DNA of 64,000 bases from Nonomuraea solani. GTDB lineage: Bacteria > Actinomycetota > Actinomycetes > Streptosporangiales > Streptosporangiaceae. This document shows positions 19,222 through 26,858 of this stretch, in pieces; the stretch's first letter is position 1; every line of letters begins with the position of its first letter. The position numbers and the translations under genes were made by a program. The stretch spans positions 209,401-273,400 of the forward strand of contig NZ_FNVT01000017.1 in assembly GCF_900108335.1 (NCBI RefSeq). Reading direction: 5' to 3'. The notes beneath the pieces were generated by a model, which ran no database searches, was not told where the DNA came from, and saw nothing but the letters and a program-made list of their open reading frames with translations.

Positions 19222-19716
19222 TTGATGATGCGACGTCTAGCCGCCGGCCTGGCGGCCGCTGCCCTGGGCACCACGCTGGTGGCCACCGCCGCCTCGCCTG
19301 CGTTCGCGGACGACCCGAACTGGGACCCGGATGTCGCGGGTGGCCGCACCAGCCTCCAGTTCGACGCGAACCCTGAGCCCGCGTGGAAGGGCCGCCCCAT
19401 CACCCTTGAGGGCAAGCTCTCCGTCGCGTGCGACGAGGACTACATCAGCGGTTTCGTCTCGGTGCACCACGCCGACTACTGCAAGAAGCAGGAGAACTGG
19501 CACCGCCTGGCCTACAAGCGGATCGTGATCCTGTTCCAGCCGGCCCACAGCGGCCGGTGGGAGCACGTGGACACCATCCGCACCAGCGGCAAGGGCTACT
19601 TCGGCACCAAGGTCGAGGCTCGCACGTCCGGTACGTGGCGCGCGGTCTTCGAGGGTGCCAGGTGGCTCGGCCCGTCCGAGGGTACGGACTGGGTCAAGGT
19701 CATCGGCCGCCGCTGA
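19222..19716 (+). CDS. Small secreted protein sharing a domain with the preceding gene
   Basis: 164 aa. A signal peptide ends near ASPAFA-DD (residue 30). The mature domain of about 130 residues has a beta-rich look with one Cys pair (VACDED and DYCKK) and the sequence RIVILFQPAHSGRWEHV followed by FGTKVEARTSGTWRAVFEG. This parallels the C-terminus of the upstream Pro-rich protein, so the two are likely domain paralogues. An AT-rich 150-bp stretch and a GGGGAAGGAA ribosome-binding site precede it. Two ATG codons are adjacent (19222 and 19225). Function unknown. Confidence 0.78.
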   Translation: MMMRRLAAGLAAAALGTTLVATAASPAFADDPNWDPDVAGGRTSLQFDANPEPAWKGRPITLEGKLSVACDEDYISGFVSVHHADYCKKQENWHRLAYKRIVILFQPAHSGRWEHVDTIRTSGKGYFGTKVEARTSGTWRAVFEGARWLGPSEGTDWVKVIGRR

Positions 19717-20171
19717 GCACCATCACGAACGCCCGGTCGTCCAGGCCGGGCGTTCGCCATGTCCGGGGTCAATTTCTCGGGCAGGCTGCCCGCACACATC
19801 TGCTGAAATTTCGGGCACAGGGTGAAATCCGGCTCCGAACACTCCAGCGCGTGCCCGATCAGCGTCCTGGACGCCTCCGCCTGCCGGATCCGCCACTCCA
19901 GTTCCGCCTGATGCCGCCGCAGCAGCTCCCGCCTGTCATCGCGGGTGCCGGCGTCGAACATCTCCCGCAACTGCTCCAGCCCGAGCCCGGCCGCCTTGCC
20001 CCGCACGATCATCGTCACCCGCGACACCTGGTCCTCGGTGTAGCGCCGCCGCCCGCTGCTCCGCCGCGCCGGCCGGATCAGCCCCATGGCCTCCCAATGC
20101 CGCAGCACGTGCGTGGCGAGACCGAACCGCGCCGCCAGTTCGCCGATGCTCATCTCCGCGCTTGACTTCAT
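19596..20171 (-). CDS. MerR-family transcriptional regulator
   Basis: 191 aa from ATG 20171 (alternative 20153). Residues 7-75 are a MerR winged helix (SIGELAARFGLATHVLRHWE...GLIRPARRSSGRRRYTEDQV), then a dimerisation helix and an effector region with three cysteines in a CSEPDFTLCPKFQQMC pattern that could sense metal or redox state. The last 50 residues look poorly conserved and overlap the convergent secreted-protein gene by 121 bp. Its promoter (20177-20207) has the long spacer typical of MerR targets. The divergent gene, a CPYC flavoprotein, is the likely target. Confidence 0.85.
   Translation of the reverse strand: MKSSAEMSIGELAARFGLATHVLRHWEAMGLIRPARRSSGRRRYTEDQVSRVTMIVRGKAAGLGLEQLREMFDAGTRDDRRELLRRHQAELEWRIRQAEASRTLIGHALECSEPDFTLCPKFQQMCAGSLPEKLTPDMANARPGRPGVRDGAQRRPMTLTQSVPSDGPSHLAPSKTARHVPDVRASTLVPK
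19727..19755 (+). terminator. Hairpin terminator after the secreted protein gene
   Basis: GAACGCCCGG and CCGGGCGTTC form a perfect 10-bp stem with a 9-nt loop, 11 bp past the stop at 19716. It lies inside the 3' part of the convergent merR frame. Confidence 0.7.
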
Positions 20172-20176
20172 GTTCA

Positions 20177-20207
20177 CATTAACTTGCAGAGTTGATCCCG
20201 CTGTCAA
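20177..20207 (-). promoter_or_regulatory. MerR-type promoter/operator with 19-bp spacer
   Basis: On the minus strand a perfect -35 TTGACA (complement of 20202-20207) and a -10 TTAATG (complement of 20177-20182) are 19 bp apart, the over-long spacing that MerR proteins correct by twisting DNA. The dyad AACT-N5-AGTT (20181-20193) sits between them and reaches the -10. Confidence 0.6.
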
Positions 20208-20232
20208 CGAACCACCTTTGGAGTGAACGGAC

Positions 20233-21153
20233 ATGCGGGACGTGATCATCATCGGCGGCGGCCCCGCCGGACTGGCCGCGGCGCTCACACTGGGCCGGGC
20301 GCACCGGCGGGTGCTGCTGCTGGACGCGGACGAGGGCCGCAACGCCACGGCGCACGCGGTGCACAACTTCTTCGGGCACGACGGGACACCGCCCGCCGAA
20401 GTACGCCGGATCGGCAGATCGCAACTGAAGGCGTACGAGAGCGTCGAACTCCGGGCCGTTCCCGTCACGGAGGCGCGCCGCACCGGGGCGGGCACGTTCG
20501 CGGTGGGGGAGGAGGAGTGCCGCAGGCTGCTGCTGGCCACCGGCCTCAAGGACGACCTGCCCGGGATCTCCGGGCTGGCCGGCCTCTGGGGACGCGCGGC
20601 GTTCCACTGCCCGTACTGCCACGGTCACGAGATCACCGGCACGCGGGTCTCCGTCATCGGCGCCACCCCCGACCGCGTACGACTGGCGCTCCACCTCACC
20701 CGCTTCACCCCCTTTCTCACCCTCTCCACCCACGGCGGCCCGCTCGCCCCGGACACCCGCGCCCTCCTGGCCCGGCACGGCGTCGCCCTCCGCTGCGAGC
20801 CGATCACCCGCCTGGAGGGCGAACCCGGCCGCCTCGGCCAGATCGTCTACGAATCCGGCCCTCCGGCGCCCGCCGACGCCGTCTTCGTCAAGTCCGCCCT
20901 CACCCAGCGCTCCACCCTGCCCGGCGCCCTCGGCTGCGCCACGTTCCCGGACGCGACCGTGCGGGTGGACGAGTTCGGCCGGACGAGCGTGGCGGGCGTG
21001 TACGCGGCGGGGGACATGGCGCGGCGCGCGAGCATGCCGATGCCCTTCACGGCCGTGATCGCCGCGGCCGCCGCCGGCACACTCGCCGCCGGCGCCCTCG
21101 ACCAGGACCTCCTCAGCGAAGACTTCGCCCTCCCCAACCCCTTCACCACATGA
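20233..21153 (+). CDS. Thioredoxin reductase-like FAD/NAD(P)-dependent oxidoreductase with CPYC motif
   Basis: 306 aa. The FAD-binding GGGPAG motif is at residues 8-13, a redox pair C126-P-Y-C129 is followed by HG, and a C-terminal FAD motif reads GVYAAGDMAR. Length and layout match low-molecular-weight thioredoxin reductases and the related dithiol oxidases (GliT/HlmI-like) that carry CxxC-HG in natural-product pathways. No thioredoxin gene is next to it, so the thiol partner is unknown. A GGAG site precedes the ATG. It is divergent from merR and overlaps the MFS start by ATGA, so an export gene was meant to be cotranslated. Confidence 0.88.
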   Translation: MRDVIIIGGGPAGLAAALTLGRAHRRVLLLDADEGRNATAHAVHNFFGHDGTPPAEVRRIGRSQLKAYESVELRAVPVTEARRTGAGTFAVGEEECRRLLLATGLKDDLPGISGLAGLWGRAAFHCPYCHGHEITGTRVSVIGATPDRVRLALHLTRFTPFLTLSTHGGPLAPDTRALLARHGVALRCEPITRLEGEPGRLGQIVYESGPPAPADAVFVKSALTQRSTLPGALGCATFPDATVRVDEFGRTSVAGVYAAGDMARRASMPMPFTAVIAAAAAGTLAAGALDQDLLSEDFALPNPFTT

Positions 21154-22565
21154 CCACCCCCGGCCCCCAGAACCCACCCGGCACCCCGCCCGACGGTGGC
21201 CGTCCCCACAGCGGCCCGCCCACCACCCCGTCCGATCGGCGGGCCGGGGCGGCCGGGGTGCGGTCGAACGTGCCTCTCGCCGTCGTAGGTCTCGTACTCG
21301 GTGTCCTCATGTCCGTGCTCGACCAGACCATCGTCACCATCGCCCTGCGTGACATCACCACCGACCTCGGCGGCACGGGCTCGGCCGGTTGGGTCGTGAC
21401 CGCGTACGTGCTCGCCTCCACCGCCACCGCCACCCTCTACGGCCGCCTCAGCGACCGCTACGGCAGGCGCGCCGTCTACCTGGCCGCCGTCGCCGCCTTC
21501 ACCGCCGCCTCCGCCCTGTGCGGCCTCGCCCAGGACATGCCGCAGCTCGTCACGGCCCGCGCGATCCAGGGCGCCGGGGCGGGCGCGCTGTTCGCGGTGC
21601 CGGCCATCGCGCTGGCCGAGCTGTTCCCCGGCCGGCTGCGCGCCAGGGTCCAGGGCGCCGTCGGAGCGGTGTTCGCCCTGGCGGCCGTGGGCGGCCCGCT
21701 CGTCGGCGGCGCCCTCACCGAGGCCGCCGGCTGGCGCTGGATCTTCTACGTGAACGTCCCGATCGGCCTGCTGTCCATCCTCCTGGTGGCCACCTCCCTG
21801 CGGCTCCCCAGACCCCAGGCCGACCCCCGCCTCGACGTTCCGGGTGCGATCCTGCTGGCCGGGGCCGCCGTGAGCCTGGTGCTGCTGACCGGACGCCCGG
21901 ACCGCTACGGGCTGATCGCCCTCACGGCGGCCCTGTTCGCCGCGTTCTGGTGGCGCGAACGCCGGGCCGAGAGCCCGATCATCCCGCCCAGGCTGTTCGA
22001 GGAGCGGGCGCTGCGGGTGGTGTTCCCGGCCACGGCGCTGCTGGGGGTCCTGCTGTACGGGTCCATCGTGTTCCTGCCCACGTACCTCCAGGTGGCCTTC
22101 GGCCTGAACGCGACCGAGGCCGGCCTGGCGGGCAACCCGTAATTCATCCCCTTCATCGCCGCCTCCGCCCTCGCGGGCGGCCTGCGGCCGCGCACGTCCG
22201 TCCTGATCGGCGCGCTGCTGATCATCCCCGGCCTGCTCCTGCTCGGCCGGGCCGACCTGACCAGCCCGTACGCCTACGTCGCCGCCGGCATGGCGGTGCT
22301 CGGCGCCGGCTTCGGCCTCGTCATGCAGAACCTCGTCACCCTCGCCCAGAACGCCGCCCGCCCCGCCGACCTCGGCGCGGTCACCTCGGCCGTGCTGTCG
22401 GTACGCGGCTTCGGCATGGCCGCCGGCGTGGCGCTCACCGGCGGCCTCCTGGGCGACGGACCACCCCGATCGCTCGCCGCGGCGGTCCCCGGAGCCCTCC
22501 TGTGGGGCCTCGTCCCGGCGACCGCCCTGCTGGTCCTCCTGGCCACACTCCCCAGAAAGGACTAG
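21150..22565 (+). pseudogene. DHA2-family MFS exporter interrupted by an in-frame TAA
   Basis: The frame from ATG 21150 encodes a 14-helix-type drug exporter: motif C-like LDQTIVTIALRDI, motif A GRLSDRYGRR, then helices to residue 330. Codon 331 is TAA (22140-22142); the same frame then continues with obvious MFS sequence (FIPFIAASALAGGL ... LVMQNLVTLAQNAARP) to the TAG at 22563-22565. No frameshift is needed, only one changed base. The first part alone would lack roughly the last four to five helices and is unlikely to work. It may be a real nonsense mutation or a sequencing error. Confidence 0.85.
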
Positions 22566-23203
22566 TACGACACCGCCACCTGAACCCGGTGGCGCTCAGG
22601 ATCGACCGCCTCGTCCACGAGCGCCACCGCCAGGTCCGCGTACGAGAACACCGGATCCCCCTCGGCGGCCTCCGGCACCCGCCCGTCGCCGAACCGGTAC
22701 CGCCCGGTCCGGCCCGCCTCGTCGTCCAGGAACACCGGCGGCGGCGCGACCACCACCCAGTCGAGCGCCGACTTCCCGAGAATCTCCAGCTCCACGGCAT
22801 GTCCCAGCGAGAACGTCCGGGCGTCCTCAGGGAACCCGGGCGTGTCCACCAGCCGCACCCCGGGGGAGACCTCCAGCAGGCTGCCGATCCCCAGCGCCAC
22901 CAGCCGGCCGACGCCCGCCCGCGCCAGCCCGTCCACGAGCGCGCGCGACGCCGCCCCGAAGAACTCCGCCGACGCCACGTCCAGCCGCGCCGCCACCTGC
23001 ACCGCCACGTCCTGTCCCGCCGCGGCCTCCGCCACTCGGCCGGCGTCGGTGACGTCCCCGGCCACGACCCGCTCCCCGGCCAGCACCGCGTACTTCGCCG
23101 GATCCCGCACCACGGCCGTCACCTCATGGCCGCGCGCGGCCGCCTCCGCGACGACCCGCCTCCCGGCCCGCCCGCCGGCCCCGAACACCACGATCGCGCT
23201 CAT
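22562..23203 (-). CDS. NAD(P)-binding SDR-like oxidoreductase (NmrA/atypical SDR)
   Basis: 213 aa with an N-terminal Rossmann motif VVFGAGGRAGRRV and a short single-domain length typical of NAD(P)H-binding YwnB/NmrA-like proteins. No YxxxK catalytic pair is obvious, so it may be a redox sensor or quinone-type reductase rather than a classical dehydrogenase. Its stop overlaps the MFS stop in a tail-to-tail arrangement. It is divergent from an hxlR gene, the usual layout for such pairs, so the regulator very likely controls it. Confidence 0.82.
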   Translation of the reverse strand: MSAIVVFGAGGRAGRRVVAEAAARGHEVTAVVRDPAKYAVLAGERVVAGDVTDAGRVAEAAAGQDVAVQVAARLDVASAEFFGAASRALVDGLARAGVGRLVALGIGSLLEVSPGVRLVDTPGFPEDARTFSLGHAVELEILGKSALDWVVVAPPPVFLDDEAGRTGRYRFGDGRVPEAAEGDPVFSYADLAVALVDEAVDPERHRVQVAVSY

Positions 23204-23294
23204 TCCGTACCCCCATCTGTCCGAACGGCCGGACGGCCCGGCCGCTCCGCAGACGGTAGAGGGGAGGATGTCGCTTTCCGCAACGATAGTTACC

Positions 23295-23300
23295 TACGAT
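23295..23300 (+). promoter_or_regulatory. -10 box of the hxlR gene
   Basis: TACGAT followed by 6 nt and the ATG at 23307; this decides the start against the ATG at 23268. Confidence 0.5.
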
Positions 23301-23306
23301 GGCCAG

Positions 23307-23672
23307 ATGCCCGAGCCTCTCGATCCGGACATGTTCACCCACTGCCCGCCGGTCGCCGCGCCGATCCGCATCGGCGACAAGTGGACCGCCAAGCTCATCC
23401 GCTGCCTGGAGCAGGGCCCGCGCCGCTTCACCGAGCTCCAGCGGCCCCTGCGCGGCATCACGCCCAAGGTCCTCACCGCGTCGCTGCGCGCCATGGAACG
23501 CGACGGGCTTCTCACGCGCACCGCGTACGACGAGATCCCGCCGCGCGTCGAATACGAGCTCACCGACCTCGGCCGCAGCCTCCTGGAACCGATGAACGCC
23601 GGCTGCGAGTGGTCCAGGAGACATCTGCCCGAGCTGATCCACGCCCGCACCACCTGGCACGGCCTCTCCTGA
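23307..23672 (+). CDS. HxlR-family transcriptional regulator
   Basis: 121 aa. The winged-helix pattern IGDKWTAKLIRCLEQGPRRFTELQRPL-(short)-ITPKVLTASLRAMERDGLL and the wing EIPPRVEYELTDLGRSL are typical of HxlR/MarR-like regulators. A conserved N-terminal Cys (THCPPV) is in the position used by redox- or electrophile-sensing family members such as HypR and QorR. The divergent NAD(P)-binding gene is the probable target. The start is set by the -10 box 6 nt upstream. Confidence 0.88.
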   Translation: MPEPLDPDMFTHCPPVAAPIRIGDKWTAKLIRCLEQGPRRFTELQRPLRGITPKVLTASLRAMERDGLLTRTAYDEIPPRVEYELTDLGRSLLEPMNAGCEWSRRHLPELIHARTTWHGLS

Positions 23673-23792
23673 CCGGGACAGGAATCGATCTCCCGGGATA
23701 TGCGTTGTCGTGCGGTGAAGGGGCGATTTTGAGCGTAGCCCGACGGGCGTCGTAGTCTGGCCCTCTGGCGAACGAACAGGAGGTGACGCCGC

Positions 23793-24782
23793 ATGTTGCG
23801 AGACTCGTTCGGACGGGTGGCGACGGATCTGCGGGTGTCCCTCACGGACAAATGCAACCTGCGCTGTACGTACTGCATGCCCCCCGAGGGCCTCGACTGG
23901 CTGCCGAACGCCCAGCTCCTGACCGCCGACGAGATCGTCCGCCTGGTGACGATCGGCGTCGAGCGGCTGGGCGTCACCGAGGTGCGCTACACCGGGGGTG
24001 AGCCCCTGCTCAGGCGTGAGCTCGTCGACATCGTCACCCGCACCACGGCGCTCGACCCCAGGCCGCAGGTGTCGCTGACCACCAACGGCATCGGCCTGGC
24101 CCGCCTGGCCGAGTCCCTGGCCGGCGCCGGGCTCGACCGGGTCAACGTCTCCCTCGACACGCTCGACCCGGCCACGTTCAAGCAGCTCGCGCACCGCGAC
24201 CGGCACGCCGACGTGATCGCCGGCCTCGCCGCCGCCGACCAGGCCGGGCTGCGCCCGGTCAAGGTGAACGCGGTGCTGATGCGCGGGGTCAACGACCACG
24301 AGGCCGTGCCACTGCTGCGCTGGTGCCTCGAGCAGGGCTACGAGCTGCGCTTCATCGAGCAGATGCCGCTCGACGCCCAGCACGGCTGGAGCCGCGACGA
24401 CATGGTCACCGCCGACGAGATCCTCGCGCTGCTGACCGGCTCGTTCGATCTCACGGCCGACGACCTGGAGGAGCGCGGCAGCGCCCCGGCCGAACGGTTC
24501 CTGGTGGACGGCGGACCGGCCAGGGTCGGCGTGATCGGCTCGGTGACGCGGCCGTTCTGCGGAGCGTGCGACCGCGTCAGGCTCACGGCCGACGGGCAGG
24601 TACGCAACTGCCTGTTCGCCACCGAGGAGTCCGACCTGAAGACGGCGATGCGCGACGGCGCCTCCGACGACGAACTGGCCGCCCGGTGGGTGGCCGCGGT
24701 GTCACGCAAGCGCGCGGGCCACGGCATCGACGACCCCTCCTTCCTCCAGCCCTCCCGCCCCATGTCCGCCATCGGCGGCTGA
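23793..24782 (+). CDS. moaA: GTP 3',8-cyclase MoaA
   Basis: 329 aa, full length. The radical-SAM motif CNLRCTYC (C21, C25, C28) is at the N-terminus, and the second cluster is bound by C256, C259 and C273 (FCGACDRVRL...RNC). The protein ends in the conserved GG tail (SAIGG) needed for activity. MoaA opens molybdenum-cofactor synthesis by converting GTP to 3',8-cyclo-7,8-dihydro-GTP with S-adenosylmethionine. An AGGAGGTGA ribosome-binding site and a TAGTCT -10-like box (23752-23757) lie upstream. No other moa gene is near except the small DUF6457 gene that follows. Confidence 0.96.
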   Translation: MLRDSFGRVATDLRVSLTDKCNLRCTYCMPPEGLDWLPNAQLLTADEIVRLVTIGVERLGVTEVRYTGGEPLLRRELVDIVTRTTALDPRPQVSLTTNGIGLARLAESLAGAGLDRVNVSLDTLDPATFKQLAHRDRHADVIAGLAAADQAGLRPVKVNAVLMRGVNDHEAVPLLRWCLEQGYELRFIEQMPLDAQHGWSRDDMVTADEILALLTGSFDLTADDLEERGSAPAERFLVDGGPARVGVIGSVTRPFCGACDRVRLTADGQVRNCLFATEESDLKTAMRDGASDDELAARWVAAVSRKRAGHGIDDPSFLQPSRPMSAIGG

Positions 24783-24822
24783 CACCCCCACCCGGGCACG
24801 CGCGGGGACCTCACGAAGGCCT

Positions 24823-24866
24823 GCCGGCATGGGCGCCCCGCATCCTGCGGGCGCCCATGGGCCGGC
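24823..24866 (+). terminator. Long hairpin after moaA
   Basis: A near-perfect stem of about 13 bp (ATGGGCGCC... against ...GGCGCCCAT) around a TCC loop, extended by outer GCCGGC/GCCGGC arms. It separates moaA from the next small gene. Directly after it the 11-mer GCTGCGACACA occurs twice in a row (about 24865-24886). Confidence 0.65.
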
Positions 24867-24917
24867 TGCGACACAGCTGCGACACAATGGACGCCCTGAA
24901 GGGTGAAGGAGGCTCGC

Positions 24918-25175
24918 ATGAACGTGCTGCACGAGTGGACCATCCTGGCCTGCGAGGAGCTGGGCATCGACCCGGCCCGCGTGGACCGCGACCAGATCCT
25001 CGACCTGACGAAGGAGGTCGCCCACGGGGTCGCCAGGCCGGCCGCGCCGCTGACGGCGTACCTGCTGGGGCTGGCCCAGGGAGCGGGCACCGCACCCGAG
25101 GACGCGGTGGCAAAACTGACCACACTGGCGAAGAACTGGGGAGATCAGCGCACCCAGACGCTGACAGACGGCTGA
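24918..25175 (+). CDS. DUF6457-type small protein
   Basis: 85 aa from ATG 24918, which has a strong AAGGAGG site; the upstream ATG at 24891 context is not used. An all-helical protein (LHEWTILACEELGID ... PAAPLTAYLLGLAQGAG ... LTTLAKNW). From memory, this domain is found next to or fused with molybdenum-cofactor nucleotidyltransferase (MobA) in actinomycetes, so its place after moaA suggests a molybdenum-cofactor accessory role. The biochemical function is not known to me. Confidence 0.75.
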   Translation: MNVLHEWTILACEELGIDPARVDRDQILDLTKEVAHGVARPAAPLTAYLLGLAQGAGTAPEDAVAKLTTLAKNWGDQRTQTLTDG

Positions 25176-25203
25176 CACTCGAACGAACTCTTGAAGTCAA
25201 GCC

Positions 25204-25246
25204 CGCTCCCGCCTGAAGATTTCCTGTGAATAACGAGGCGGGAGCG
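25204..25246 (+). terminator. Terminator of the DUF6457 gene
   Basis: CGCTCCCGCCT (25204-25214) pairs perfectly with AGGCGGGAGCG (25236-25246), an 11-bp stem with a 21-nt loop, 29 bp past the stop. Confidence 0.6.
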
Positions 25247-25295
25247 CATGTAAACGATTTCGGGAAAGCAGCCCTATCAGAGTCTGGGGCTGATC

Positions 25296-25410
25296 AAAAA
25301 AGGGCGACGCCGGGTGGTTACGGGGGCAAACCACCCGGCGTCGCTTCATCGGCGTTCCGACGGGGGCCCGGAACGCCGGCACCAGCACTCCGACGGGGGA
25401 CCGGAGCGCT
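25296..25410 (-). ncRNA. Candidate 6C-type small RNA: three hairpins with CCCCCGT loops
   Basis: Read on the minus strand, three stem-loops follow one another: 25410-25384 (9-bp stem, one mismatch), 25377-25351 (perfect 9-bp stem) and 25344-25304 (perfect 16-bp stem followed by six U, 25301-25296). Each loop is 9 nt and each contains CCCCCGT. Two C-rich-loop hairpins plus a terminator is the hallmark of the actinobacterial 6C RNA family as I remember it. A TACGCT box (complement of 25418-25423) would start transcription just before the first hairpin, with TTGACG 20 bp further upstream. The alternative is an elaborate 3' end of the DUF3099 transcript, whose stop is at 25457. Confidence 0.7.
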
Positions 25411-25456
25411 TGCCTAAAGCGTACACCTACAACCCATGGGATGCGTCAAGACTTAG

Positions 25457-25771
25457 TCACGACCCGATCTCGCGTCGATGCAGCGGTATCTCGGTTTGGT
25501 TAGCCTCAGGGGACTGAAAGGTAGGTGGCGGGCCTGCCTCGCCCCTCTCATTGGCCCCGATTACCGCTATGTACGGCAAAAAGACGGCCGCGGCGATGAA
25601 CAGCAGCCGGTACGGCCACGGCAGCGGCACCACCACCGCCAGGATCAGGCAGATCGTCCGGATCCCCATCTTGATGAGGTAACTGATCTCCCGCTTGCGG
25701 ATGTCCGCGGTCAGCGACGGTTTCGCGTCCGTGACCTGGTGAACGTCCGCCTTTCTGCGCCACCCCTTCAT
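25457..25771 (-). CDS. DUF3099 membrane protein
   Basis: 104 aa from ATG 25771, which lies 7 nt after a minus-strand TACCTT box (complement of 25779-25784). The family signature VHQVTDAKPSLTADIRKREISYLIKMGIRT is present, followed by two membrane helices (ICLILAVVVPLPWPYRLLFIAAAVFLPYIAVI) separated by a Pro turn. A short polar C-terminus follows. Function unknown; widespread in actinomycetes. The candidate 6C RNA lies directly downstream on the same strand. Confidence 0.85.
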   Translation of the reverse strand: MKGWRRKADVHQVTDAKPSLTADIRKREISYLIKMGIRTICLILAVVVPLPWPYRLLFIAAAVFLPYIAVIGANERGEAGPPPTFQSPEANQTEIPLHRREIGS

Positions 25772-25870
25772 AGCTTCCAAGGTAGACCCAGGATGTGCCG
25801 GGGGCGACGGCAGCCCGGCCGGGAGCGGGGGGTCATGCGATCATGGCCCTGGAGTAAGGAGGATGTGGAG

Positions 25871-26083
25871 ATGACGGATCGCACCTACCGGGTCACCGAG
25901 ATCGTCGGCACGTCGGGGGAGAGCGTCGACCAGGCCATCCGCAACGGCATCAGGCGGGCCTCCGAGACGCTCAGGCACCTCGACTGGTTCGAGGTGACGG
26001 AGATCCGCGGGCACATCGACGCGGGAGAGGTCGCGCACTTCCAGGTCGGCATGAAGGTGGGCTTCCGCCTCGAGGACGCCTGA
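25871..26083 (+). CDS. Dodecin family flavin-binding protein
   Basis: 70 aa, the full length of a dodecin. Sequence runs TYRVTEIVGTSGESVDQAIRNGIRRASETLRHLDWFEVTEIRG with the conserved aromatic (Trp in LDWFEV) that stacks on the flavin and a final VGMKVGFRLE strand. Dodecins form hollow 12-mers that store riboflavin, FMN or CoA. The AAGGAGG site before ATG 25871 fixes the start. Nothing around it suggests a pathway link. Confidence 0.9.
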   Translation: MTDRTYRVTEIVGTSGESVDQAIRNGIRRASETLRHLDWFEVTEIRGHIDAGEVAHFQVGMKVGFRLEDA

Positions 26084-26097
26084 CCGCGCTTCTGAGA

Positions 26098-26126
26098 CCG
26101 CACGGACGGCACTTCCGGCCGTGCGG
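26098..26126 (+). terminator. Terminator after dodecin
   Basis: CCGCACGG (26098-26105) and CCGTGCGG (26119-26126) form an 8-bp stem, 15 bp past the dodecin stop. Confidence 0.55.
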
Positions 26127-26523
26127 CGCCTGACCACACGCATGGGTGACGCGCCCCTGAGTGGCCCGGGAAGCGCCTCAGAGGCCGCCTCAGCGCCCCG
26201 GGCCCTCGCGGGCACACCCGCGACGGGCCCGCCAGAGCTACGGCCGGCCTGCGCCCGATGAATGCCCCGCGCCCCCTTCCCACGGCGCCCGCCCCAGCAC
26301 CCCGCCCCCCGAGCCCCCGCCCTCGCTCCCGGGCCTCCGCCCTCGGCCTCGCCCCTCGGGTGGACCCGCGACGGGGTGGTCCGAGCGGCGGCCGGGCTGC
26401 GCTGGATGGCGGCCATCGCCTCCCGGCCCGCCGCTCCCGAGTAGGCCCACGACGGCGCCACGCCTCACCTCTGACGCCCCAACGCCCGGTGGAGCGGTGC
26501 CCCGTTGGAGGGGCGGAGTGGCC

Positions 26524-26653
26524 GCGCTCGCGTCCCAAGGAAGCGGTTGTGCTCGTGCGCGTCCCAAGGAAGCGGTTGTGCTCGTGCCCAGGGGAAGCGT
26601 CGTGCTCGCGTCCCGGGGGAGTGGCCATGTTCGTGTGCCAGGGGAGTGGGCGT
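26524..26653 (+). repeat. Five degenerate tandem repeats of 24-29 bp
   Basis: Units begin near 26524, 26551, 26580, 26604 and 26629 and share the pattern GCTCG-N-GTCCCAAGG-AAGCGG-TTGT. The first two are almost identical; later ones drift (GCCCAGGGGAAGCGTCGT, GTCCCGGGGGAGTGGCCAT). They are not in a coding frame that I trust. Confidence 0.75.
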
Positions 26654-26845
26654 GGTCGGCCTGAGGGGACGGGCGCGCCCGGGGGTGGCCTGGACGAAGG
26701 CGTCAACGGGCCCGCGACCGGACAGCCCGGCGCCCGCGACCGGAAAGCCCCGGGTCCCGAGGCCGGAAAGGGCCGGGGCCGGGGCCGTGCAGGGGGCCGG
26801 CGCGGTGTCCGTGCGATCCGCCGCACCCAGGCGGTCCCGAGCGGT

Positions 26846-26851
26846 TAGATT
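26846..26851 (+). promoter_or_regulatory. -10 box for the tyrosine phosphatase
   Basis: TAGATT followed by 7 nt and the GTG at 26859; no ribosome-binding site. Confidence 0.5.
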
Positions 26852-26858
26852 GGCGGGC

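Larger units (their letters stand above)
26127..26858. other. GC-rich intergenic region without a credible gene
   Basis: About 730 bp with open frames on all sides, but every one is low-complexity (Pro/Arg/Ala) and none has a ribosome-binding site or the codon-position pattern of the neighbouring genes. It contains the tandem repeat at 26524-26653. The promoter of the downstream phosphatase is at its right end. Confidence 0.6.

Noticed and set aside
26258..26848. 196-codon Pro/Arg-rich frame in the 730-bp gap
   Set aside because: No ribosome-binding site, low complexity, and all other frames are open too.
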